Below, piece after piece: positions 42,849 through 49,357 of a stretch of DNA of 64,000 nt. The translations under genes and the position numbers were made by a program. The stretch is from Solibaculum mannosilyticum (GTDB taxonomy: Bacteria > Bacillota > Clostridia > Oscillospirales > Acutalibacteraceae), in contig NZ_AP023321.1 in the NCBI RefSeq assembly GCF_015140235.1, positions 310,001 to 374,000 of the forward strand. Direction: 5' to 3'. Under the pieces are notes generated by a model. That model ran no database searches. It saw nothing but the letters and a program-made list of their open reading frames with translations, and was not told the origin of the DNA. The stretch's first letter is position 1, and each line of letters starts with the position of its first letter.

Positions 42849-43451
42849 TTATTTGACTGAAACGAGCCCTGCCTTTATAAAGTGCTTCTTCAAAGCCTTC
42901 TGCCCAATCACGGCGCCAATCAGTCCACCTACCAAGCCGGCCGCAACGATGACCACCAGCATGGGGACGGAGGTGATATTCAGCATCCCGTCTATGTATT
43001 CCTGGGCAATATTGTTCTTCTCCATGGCTCCCACAAAGGCGCTCTGGAGGAACTTGATGGGGCAGATGGCGCTGAAGGCGAAAATGGCGCTGAACAGGGC
43101 GTAGGCCACGGTCATGGACTTCATGGTGATTTCTTTCCGGCCCATGACCAGGAAATCGCAGATCACACCGCCAATCACCAAGCCGATGGGGATAAACCAG
43201 AAAGCGCCCACCAGCAGGAACAGGATAGCCTGGATTGCGGAGCAGATGGTGAAAACGCCCTTTTTCGGTACCTTTGCCAGTAAGAGCATCATCACGATGC
43301 CATTGGGGATCGCGACAACGGATGGATAGAACACATTGGTCACTGGGCCGGCCACACTCATAATGGTGCTGATAATCATGCAGATGATCCACATGAGGGC
43401 GGTCAGGACGCCAATCAGGATAAAATCTTTCGCATTCAACTTCTGTTTCAT
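42849..43451 (-). CDS. ECF transporter S component (MptD/Trep_Strep family), operon E
   Basis: A 200-aa membrane protein with about six helices: KDFILIGVLTALMWIICMI, a conserved YPSVVAIPNGIVMMLLLAKV segment and the C-terminal GGLIGAVIGQKALKKHFIKAG. This is a clear match to the MptD/Trep_Strep family. The ligand is unknown. ATG 43451 follows GAGGAGG, and the operator palindrome lies 19 bases upstream. Distant paralogue of 20137-20748, with which it shares the (K)KxFxKAG tail. Confidence 0.87.
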   Translation of the reverse strand: MKQKLNAKDFILIGVLTALMWIICMIISTIMSVAGPVTNVFYPSVVAIPNGIVMMLLLAKVPKKGVFTICSAIQAILFLLVGAFWFIPIGLVIGGVICDFLVMGRKEITMKSMTVAYALFSAIFAFSAICPIKFLQSAFVGAMEKNNIAQEYIDGMLNITSVPMLVVIVAAGLVGGLIGAVIGQKALKKHFIKAGLVSVK

Positions 43452-43470
43452 GCTTTGCCTCCTCTAAACA

Positions 43471-43516
43471 ACAATATGCGTTGAGGTTAGCACTTACTAA
43501 CCTCAACGCATATTGT
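43471..43516. promoter_or_regulatory. Operator palindrome of operon E
   Basis: Perfect 20-base arms (43471-43490 and 43497-43516) around CACTTA; the core is GGTTAG-N6-CTAACC. A TACAAT-like -10 lies at its upstream edge. It combines the shared operator with a very stable potential hairpin in the leader RNA or a terminator for araC. Confidence 0.8.
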
Positions 43517-43579
43517 ATCAGTTATGCCTTTCTAATTCGACCCAAAACCTGCCCATTTTCACCCAAAAGCAGTTAAAGG

Positions 43580-44560
43580 TCACTGCTTTGTGTGGTTGAA
43601 GCGTGTCTCCCTGTAATGTTTGGGTGCAACACCGTATTTTTTCTTGAAGGCCGCCGCAAAGTTGCTCGGTTTTCCATACCCTACAATCGCAGCGACCTCC
43701 CCCACATTCCAGTCTCCGTCCAACAGCAGTTGCGCCGCCTGTGTCAACCGCTGCTCAATAACATATTGATGGATCGGCATACCGTAGAAGGAAGAAAATC
43801 CCCGTGTCAGCTTGGTCAGACTCAGATGTACCTGTTGAGACAGTTCTTCACAAGAGGGGGCAAAGGCGAGCTGGCTGTCGATGATCCGTTTTGCTTCCAT
43901 GATGGCAGTCCGCTCCGTCCGGGACATGGAAATATTTTTGCCCATCAGAATGTCCAATTCCAAAACTTCTCCCAGATAGATGGACAGCAGCTCCAACAGT
44001 TTGCCGTCCAAATAGAGATAGCCCAGCCCCCCGCGGTATTGAGAAAATTTGCTTGTTTCCGACAGTATTTGCTCCATAATTGGTGTGACAGAGACTTTGG
44101 CAATACCATTCAGGAGCTTCTTTTCATAGACTGTAATTTCCTGTCCGTCAAAGTAATCAGCAAGGAGTTGTGAAAAGTAGGGAATTGGGATTTTAATGCT
44201 TTTGAATGAGAAGTTACTGTCTTTTTTGTAGCAGATATATTCTGTGCCATCATGTCCAGCATAGATACAAGACTCATTTTTCTGTATAGTAATAGAACGA
44301 TTCTCATTCATTATCCCCCATGAAATTCCATCATTCAGGCAGAAAATGATTTGCATATATTCTCCACTAACAGGACCCTGCACATTCATATCGGATTGAT
44401 AGCACATTTTCCAGTCTGAGAGGATAACGCCGTGCTTGATTTTTGTTTGAGAAATTTGGCCTTGCCCGACTTCTGAAGGAATGTCCATAGTGATTGTCTG
44501 AGGGGTATTGGTTATCAAATCGTTATAAAGATTGGTAAGATATAGACTGCTATGTGACAT
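43580..44560 (-). CDS. AraC-family regulator, operon E
   Basis: A 326-aa regulator upstream of operon E on the same strand. N-terminal 225 residues: sensor domain of unknown ligand; residues 228-322: two helix-turn-helix units (SCEELSQQVHLSLTKLTRGF and VGEVAAIVGYGKPSNFAAAF, ending KYGVAPKHYRETRF). ATG 44560 follows AGAGGTGGG. A near-perfect operator lies 27 bases before the start. Equivalent in role to 20937-21899 of operon C, but not divergent here. Confidence 0.9.
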   Translation of the reverse strand: MSHSSLYLTNLYNDLITNTPQTITMDIPSEVGQGQISQTKIKHGVILSDWKMCYQSDMNVQGPVSGEYMQIIFCLNDGISWGIMNENRSITIQKNESCIYAGHDGTEYICYKKDSNFSFKSIKIPIPYFSQLLADYFDGQEITVYEKKLLNGIAKVSVTPIMEQILSETSKFSQYRGGLGYLYLDGKLLELLSIYLGEVLELDILMGKNISMSRTERTAIMEAKRIIDSQLAFAPSCEELSQQVHLSLTKLTRGFSSFYGMPIHQYVIEQRLTQAAQLLLDGDWNVGEVAAIVGYGKPSNFAAAFKKKYGVAPKHYRETRFNHTKQ

Positions 44561-44586
44561 AACCCACCTCTTTCTAACTCGTTCAA

Positions 44587-44602
44587 GTTAGCTATCGCTA
44601 AT
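44587..44602. promoter_or_regulatory. Operator before araC of operon E
   Basis: GTTAG-CTATCG-CTAAT, one mismatch from the shared pattern, 27 bases upstream of the araC start. Confidence 0.6.
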
Positions 44603-44700
44603 CAGATGATACCCGATTTTTCCTCGACAGTCAAGGTGGCTTCGTATTACCAAAACCGCACACCTTTTTAGTTTTTTGGAGAAACAGTAACATATTTTGC

Positions 44701-45285
44701 CTAATCCGTATGCCTCTCTCTGTAATGATCTACTATGTTTATAATTCCTGTGTCTGGATGAATCAACACTATTGACAAGTTTCTTTTTTCAGCGATCCCT
44801 ATCGCTGTCTCCACTCCGCTGTAATGTTTCGGATCATTATCATAAACAGCTACAACATAGTCGGCCTGCCCCATCATATATTCCGTGCGTTTTTTATACC
44901 CTTCGGCTCCTGGGTGTTCTGATCCCATCAGCACCTTGGCACAGCCCTCTCGGAGTTTTCGCTGCCGTGCCTGGCTCTTTGGGTCCCATCGGACATCATG
45001 GCCGGGGAAGGGGCAGACCATCACAACATCCAATTCCCGATATTCTACCTGGCGCTGCATATCCAACAGGATTTCGCCTGCCCACATGTCTACTCCCAGA
45101 GCTCCCCCAACGAAAAAGCAGCGCACACCGCTCTGGTAAAGTGACACAAATACATCATGCATCCGCTTTTTTATGCGCTTGCATGAGGTCATATATTCAT
45201 TGTATTTGAATTTGAAGCGGGTAGGGTGTTGACCAATCACCGCACACGAACATATTTTCACTTGTTTTTCCTCCAAATTTTTCAT
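44701..45285 (-). CDS. SLOG-family (YpsA-like) protein
   Basis: A 194-aa Rossmann-like protein. The SLOG nucleotide-binding motif is GGALGVDMWAGE near residue 62, with ICSCAVIGQHPTRF at the first strand and DYVVAVYDND late in the chain, as in YpsA/DprA-related proteins thought to bind nucleotide-derived ligands. The ATG at 45285 (MKNLEEKQ) lies only 14 bases after a TATAAT with TTGAGT 18 bases further up, so the message may be nearly leaderless; an upstream start at 45324 would place the promoter inside the gene. Divergent from an XRE repressor gene. Confidence 0.82.
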   Translation of the reverse strand: MKNLEEKQVKICSCAVIGQHPTRFKFKYNEYMTSCKRIKKRMHDVFVSLYQSGVRCFFVGGALGVDMWAGEILLDMQRQVEYRELDVVMVCPFPGHDVRWDPKSQARQRKLREGCAKVLMGSEHPGAEGYKKRTEYMMGQADYVVAVYDNDPKHYSGVETAIGIAEKRNLSIVLIHPDTGIINIVDHYRERHTD

Positions 45286-45303
45286 CTTACGATCATTATA
45301 TAT

Positions 45304-45374
45304 GCTATGGTTGATTAAACTCAACTATAGTCGCTTAATTTTTCATGCTATAGTGGATAAAATGTAACTATAGT
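45304..45374. promoter_or_regulatory. Four-site operator array between SLOG and XRE genes
   Basis: GCTATGGT at 45304, ACTATAGT at 45324, GCTATAGT at 45347 and ACTATAGT at 45367. Centres are 20, 23 and 20 bases apart, about two helical turns. The array overlaps the SLOG promoter and abuts the XRE ribosome site (GGAGG at 45377). Confidence 0.7.
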
Positions 45375-45388
45375 ATGGAGGATTGCGA

Positions 45389-45724
45389 ATGAGTGAGCTT
45401 TTGAAAGAAATGGGCCAGCGGATTCTGGAGCGAAGAAAACAATTAAATATGACACAGGAGACTTTGGCAAATTTGACGCATCTCACATCGCAAACCATCT
45501 CGTATGCGGAAATGGGGCAAAAAGCGATGCGCCCGGAAACCATGCTGAAGATCTGTGAAGCACTTGGCATCAGCGCAGACTATTTACTGCGTGGTAAAAT
45601 TCTTGAAGCAGACACTTCGTTGCTCCAGCAGAAGATTTCCACATTGACACCCAGCCAATACCGCCACTTGGAACAGATTATCGATCACTTTATTGCTGCC
45701 ATACAGGAAAAGGAAGAGGTATGA
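45389..45724 (+). CDS. XRE-family repressor
   Basis: A 111-aa repressor: helix-turn-helix at about 8-65 (MGQRILERRKQLNMTQETLA, SQTISYAEMGQKAMRPETML, LGISADYLLRG) and a helical C-terminus likely for dimerization. ATG 45389 has GGAGG seven bases upstream. Its gene faces away from the SLOG gene, and four ACTATAGT-like sites lie between them, so it probably represses both. XRE repressors of this kind often hold conjugative elements quiescent. Confidence 0.88.
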   Translation: MSELLKEMGQRILERRKQLNMTQETLANLTHLTSQTISYAEMGQKAMRPETMLKICEALGISADYLLRGKILEADTSLLQQKISTLTPSQYRHLEQIIDHFIAAIQEKEEV

Positions 45725-45759
45725 GAGTCGGCACAGCTTCGCTCCCATACCTCTTTTTT
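45716..45759 (+). terminator. Terminator after the XRE gene
   Basis: GAGGTATG / CATACCTC, eight-base stem overlapping the last codons of the gene, followed by TTTTTT. It separates the convergent parR-like gene. Confidence 0.8.
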
Positions 45760-46171
45760 AGCCATTCCTACGGAAAGCCGCCATGGTGCTGGCGATCAGA
45801 TTGCGGGTCATATCATCAACTTCGGATGCTCCCTCTGATGGCTCTGTCGTCTGTTCCTGCGGCGGCAGGGCTATTTTATTTTTCTTTGGAGGAGAGGATT
45901 CCCCGGTCGAAACTGCCTTATCCGAAGCCTGCTCATCCTGACGCATAATTTCTCGCACTATCGCTTCAATGGCCGCACGGTCAATGGCTGGCACTTTTAA
46001 CGGCTGCGGATCGTCAGAAAAATGAGTGTTATAGTACACAAGCGCATTTGCAATATACTGGGCTTTACTGTGGGGCGGTTGTAGTTCCAGCAGTTCAACT
46101 GCGGCCCGCTGCACTGGGTCACCGATATTGAACCGCAGGGAGAAGCGCCCCCTTTCTTTTTTGGCCGTCAT
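45758..46171 (-). CDS. ParR-like partner of the actin-like protein
   Basis: A 137-aa basic-then-acidic protein. The N-terminal 65 residues (RFSLRFNIGDPVQRAAVELLELQ, HSKAQYIANALVYY) resemble a ribbon-helix-helix centromere binder; the C-terminal half is Pro/Ser/Glu-rich and ends DDMTRNLIASTMAAFRRNG, a possible contact with the filament. Start 46171 behind AGGTG, just after the ParM-like stop. Called ParR by context and the ribbon-helix-helix pattern; no clear centromere repeats are seen nearby. Confidence 0.65.
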   Translation of the reverse strand: MTAKKERGRFSLRFNIGDPVQRAAVELLELQPPHSKAQYIANALVYYNTHFSDDPQPLKVPAIDRAAIEAIVREIMRQDEQASDKAVSTGESSPPKKNKIALPPQEQTTEPSEGASEVDDMTRNLIASTMAAFRRNG

Positions 46172-46176
46172 GATTG

Positions 46177-47088
46177 TCACCTGCCCACTGTTTCAAGCCG
46201 GTACAGGTATTCAAATCCAGCTGCATTGGCGTTGATGTTCGTGACGAACAGAGGCGTTCCCACCTTGCCGGAATCCTCGATCTGCCGGCGCAACAGAATA
46301 GCGCCGCCGCCCACAAACACCACTTTGCAATAGCGCAAATCCAACATCCGCTCTCGTAGAGTGCTGAACAAGTCGTTGACAAACTCCTGCGCCAGTCGTT
46401 CCACAAGCTGTATAGCCTCGGCCGGATACTGTGTCCGTCTGCCCATGAGGATGGCATCCACATCGCCCTCATCCAACAGCAAATCCAACTCTGCATTTCC
46501 TCTGGACCTGATTTTATTGTATAACAGGATAACGCCGTTTTCCAGCGAATCGCAGGAAGCGAGGTCGGCTTTTCCGTTTTTCAACAACAGATAATCCGCT
46601 GTAAAGCCTCCAATATCCAATACGACTGCCTTTGGGTCATCCAACAGGGCGTGCAGCATTGTGGCCGCAGCTGCGTATGCCTGGGGATAGCAGGCCACAT
46701 CCTCAATGCTGATGGTGTAGTGTTTGTCTCCATACATAAACTCAACAAGCCCGCGGCCTTGAAAGTAGGCGGTGAATTTCTCTGCTTGAGAGCCAAAATG
46801 TGCCGGGGGCAGACCAACAGCCAACTGGATGTGCTGCTGTTCTTTTTCACCAATTCCCCGGGCGGTTATCTCTTCTGCAATAGCAATCAGTGTAAGGACA
46901 AAAAATCGGTCATCCTCCGTCTTATCCTTGTGGAACGGAATACGCTCATTGGACAGTGTGTAATAAGTACCACAGTATTGCAGGCTCTGGCCGAACGGCC
47001 GGGTCAGACTCTGCTGCAGTCCAGACACAAAGGGCTCGCCATGAACGGTTTTGATTTGTTTGTTGCCATGATCGACACCAATTAACAT
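46177..47088 (-). CDS. ParM/StbA-like actin-fold segregation ATPase
   Basis: A 303-aa actin-like protein. Phosphate 1 motif GVDHGNKQIKT at residues 4-14, middle motif VVLDIGGFTADYLLL near 152 and adenosine motif CKVVFVGGGAILL near 265 are all visible. ParM forms filaments that push plasmid copies apart when capped by ParR, encoded by the next gene, which overlaps by a few bases. ATG 47088 follows GGAGG. Such genes stabilise plasmids and some excised integrative elements. 47089-47227 upstream shows no gene. Confidence 0.87.
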   Translation of the reverse strand: MLIGVDHGNKQIKTVHGEPFVSGLQQSLTRPFGQSLQYCGTYYTLSNERIPFHKDKTEDDRFFVLTLIAIAEEITARGIGEKEQQHIQLAVGLPPAHFGSQAEKFTAYFQGRGLVEFMYGDKHYTISIEDVACYPQAYAAAATMLHALLDDPKAVVLDIGGFTADYLLLKNGKADLASCDSLENGVILLYNKIRSRGNAELDLLLDEGDVDAILMGRRTQYPAEAIQLVERLAQEFVNDLFSTLRERMLDLRYCKVVFVGGGAILLRRQIEDSGKVGTPLFVTNINANAAGFEYLYRLETVGR

Positions 47089-47227
47089 AGATAATTGCCT
47101 CCTTTTTTGCTTTATACATATCCTTTACGCCTGTATGACGCCTTTCTCAACAAAAAAGCAGGAAAGTTTTTATCTACAACGGTATCATCGAAAAATCAGG
47201 GGCGTGGAATAGTCGGCCTGCACCATA

Positions 47228-47270
47228 AAAAGCAGCATCGTCCTGATACATTCGAGGCGATGCTGCTTTT
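47228..47270 (-). terminator. Terminator after the coiled-coil gene
   Basis: AAAAGCAGCATCG / CGATGCTGCTTTT, thirteen-base perfect stem with T tracts on both strands, 14 bases after the stop of the 47284 gene. Confidence 0.88.
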
Positions 47271-47283
47271 CTATCAAAACTGT

Positions 47284-47616
47284 TTAGCTTTCAACTTCCA
47301 CATGGAGCTGGCTGGCGACTTCCTCTACCGACATACCATTTTTCATTGCCAGCTTCACAATCTCTTGAATTTTCTGCTTTTTCGTCTTACGGGGCTTTCG
47401 GGGAGCCTTGGGAGCAAGGATCTCCTGCTTTTTTGCCTCCAGAGATTTGATGCGTTCCTTTGCTGCGGTGATCTTCGCATCGTACTCTTCTACAACAGTT
47501 TTCTTTTTCTCCTCCAGCTCATTGATGGACTGATTTATCTTCGTGATTTTTTCATCCAGTTCATTCGCTCTCTCTTGCGGGGTACGGCGCTGACGCTTGC
47601 TCTCGGCTTCTGCCAT
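47284..47616 (-). CDS. Small coiled-coil protein
   Basis: A 110-aa highly charged protein. Residues 15-70 form a continuous Lys/Glu coiled coil (ANELDEKITKINQSINELEEK); 72-84 is a Lys/Arg/Pro linker (PKAPRKPRKTKKQ); the last 30 residues look like a small helical unit (IQEIVKLAMKNGMSVEEVASQLHVEVES) resembling a helix-turn-helix. Role unknown; DNA binding is plausible. A single-gene unit between two terminators. Confidence 0.78.
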   Translation of the reverse strand: MAEAESKRQRRTPQERANELDEKITKINQSINELEEKKKTVVEEYDAKITAAKERIKSLEAKKQEILAPKAPRKPRKTKKQKIQEIVKLAMKNGMSVEEVASQLHVEVES

Positions 47617-47814
47617 TTTAAGATCACCTTTCTTTTGTGCTTAATTGAGATGTGCTTATGGTAAAAGAGTATCATATTGTATGTCAAAACACAAGAAGAT
47701 GAAGTCGAAGCATAGTAGAAAATTGGGTTCAAAAGGACATACAGTTATCAGATTATAAAATACTGTAAAATGATTCCGATTGATTTAACACGGGCCATGT
47801 CAGCCCCAAAAAGA

Positions 47815-47850
47815 AGGGCCGGGTAGAGGAATATTCCTCTGCCCGGCCCT
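47815..47850. terminator. Strong hairpin terminator of the backbone operon
   Basis: Eighteen-base arms with one G-T wobble (AGGGCCGGG.AGAGGAAT), no loop to speak of. It lies 60 bases beyond the stop of the 47910 gene, probably ending the long minus-strand backbone transcript. 47617-47814 otherwise holds the promoter side of the coiled-coil gene; nothing else seen. Confidence 0.75.
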
Positions 47851-47909
47851 GTTATGAATTTACACAGATTCTGCCCTATGCTTTTGATAAGGGCAGACAA
47901 AGCACTTTT

Positions 47910-48149
47910 TCAGTCATCCGTCTTAATCAGGAGATAAAAACTGTCGCCGGCGTCGCGGGCTTCTTCTCTGCGCCAGTCCTCTCTATAGGGAAGACTATAG
48001 AAGCCGCATATATAGCGAACATCATCGTTATTCACTCCCGTTTGGCCCAAAGAGCCGAAACAGTGGATCACACAATCTCCATCCTCATTTCGACGCTCCA
48101 GAAGCCTGAAGCGGCCAGCGAGTTTCCTGTGGACTTTGCTCCAATCCAT
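47910..48149 (-). CDS. Small unrecognised backbone protein
   Basis: A 79-aa protein (MDWSKVHRKLAGRFRLLERR ... FYLLIKTDD), unrecognised, soluble, with a likely beta-rich core (GDCVIHCFGSLG, DVRYICGFYSLPY). Start 48149 follows GGGAGG just after the previous stop, so it belongs to the long backbone operon. Confidence 0.7.
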   Translation of the reverse strand: MDWSKVHRKLAGRFRLLERRNEDGDCVIHCFGSLGQTGVNNDDVRYICGFYSLPYREDWRREEARDAGDSFYLLIKTDD

Positions 48150-48151
48150 TG

Positions 48152-48688
48152 TTAAACCTCCCATTGGCCGCGGCCGATAAGCACCGCTTTCTTTCCTGCC
48201 TTTTCCGGGATCGGAAGTTCAATGCGCATATTTGCGCCGTCACCTTCGACTTTCCCCTTCGGCAGAACATATCGCGCAAAACACTCCCACTGGGGTTGTC
48301 TATAACGGCCAGTCAGTCCGCAGAGCCCGCTGGCAGCCGACCACTGGTTGCACTCGCTGCACGGGAAGCAGACTTTCCTCTCGTCCTGGTATGCCTGTGT
48401 GGCCTTGTTGTCCGCCACCAGGCGCTCAAAACGCTGGATCAGTTCTTCCTCATCGGTGACGATATAGAAAAAGTTCCCATAATGCAGAAACCGCCCCGAA
48501 ATTACCGTGCAGCCCTGATAAGCCTGACGCTCTTCTGACCGCTGCCACTCCGGCTTCCGATTTACAAAATTCCCGTACCACTCATAGATCGGGTCCAATG
48601 TGTACTGCTCAAACAGCGGATAAAGCCGTTCCAGCGTCTCTATTGGCTCCCATCCCCAGAAGCCGCCATTTATTTTAATGATCGTCAT
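48152..48688 (-). CDS. Unrecognised backbone protein with Cys pairs
   Basis: A 178-aa protein. ATG 48688 (MTIIKINGGFWGW) has GGAGGT nine bases upstream; the longer frame to 48958 is antisense-like read-through of its neighbour and is rejected. Cys residues in CFPCSECNQWSAASGLCGL near 110-128 could bind zinc. A beta-rich N-terminus and YVLPKGKVEGDGANMRIELPIP near the end. Function unknown. Confidence 0.75.
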   Translation of the reverse strand: MTIIKINGGFWGWEPIETLERLYPLFEQYTLDPIYEWYGNFVNRKPEWQRSEERQAYQGCTVISGRFLHYGNFFYIVTDEEELIQRFERLVADNKATQAYQDERKVCFPCSECNQWSAASGLCGLTGRYRQPQWECFARYVLPKGKVEGDGANMRIELPIPEKAGKKAVLIGRGQWEV

Positions 48689-48710
48689 GGTATGTACCTC
48701 CCTGCTATAA

Positions 48711-49343
48711 TTAGGTGTGGACGCTGTACTGGGCTTTCTGCAGGTTATCCGCACCATGCAGGATGATGCCGCCGCAGATTCCCGTGCCCCGGGGCGTGAC
48801 CTCTTCAAAGAAGAAGCTGTACGGCGCACCGTCATCATAAATGAGGATCTTCTCCGCATCCCGCCACTGGAAATGGTGTTCCAGAGTTTTCCCCAGCTTG
48901 TGCCGCAGGAGCGGTCGCTGGGCGATTTGATGGAGATTCTGCCTGCTGTGAAATTCAAAGCGGCGGGTCACCTTCTCCGGCACGGAGAGCTGGCTCCAGT
49001 TCCATCCGGCCATATCCGTCCCGGCCTCCACACACTCGTGGAAGCGGCGGTAGGGCAGCCGCACCCACTCCTCATAGCCGCGCAGGCTGTCCGCACCGGC
49101 GCTTTGCAGCCAGGAAAAGCGGATCACCAGCATCTCGCCGTCCAGTGCCCGTGTGAGCCGAAGGGCGGCATAGCAGCCGCAGTCAGCCACGATAATCTGA
49201 CGCCCCGGCTCCCGCTCCAACTGCTCCAGCGTATCACGCAGGATTGCAAAGCGGTACGGGGATTTATGCCTCCGGGATATGGTGTGGAGATACAGCAGTT
49301 CTTCACTGCAGGATACTTTTACCAAAATACTGTCAAACATCAT
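48711..49343 (-). CDS. Unrecognised backbone protein
   Basis: A 210-aa soluble protein, no domain recognised. Features: CSEELLYLHTISRRHKSPYRF near the N-terminus, IIVADCGCYAALRLTRALDGE in the middle and a C-terminus with YDDGAPYSFFFEEV. Starts at 49343 or 49340 (ATGATG) behind AGGAGG, overlapping the stop region of the 819-aa gene, and leads to the next gene by 22 bases. Confidence 0.72.
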   Translation of the reverse strand: MMFDSILVKVSCSEELLYLHTISRRHKSPYRFAILRDTLEQLEREPGRQIIVADCGCYAALRLTRALDGEMLVIRFSWLQSAGADSLRGYEEWVRLPYRRFHECVEAGTDMAGWNWSQLSVPEKVTRRFEFHSRQNLHQIAQRPLLRHKLGKTLEHHFQWRDAEKILIYDDGAPYSFFFEEVTPRGTGICGGIILHGADNLQKAQYSVHT

Positions 49344-49357
49344 AAAGAAACCTCCTG

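Noticed and set aside
47089-47227. Centromere iterons for the ParM/ParR pair
   Set aside because: Only ACGCCT occurs twice; no regular repeat array is visible.
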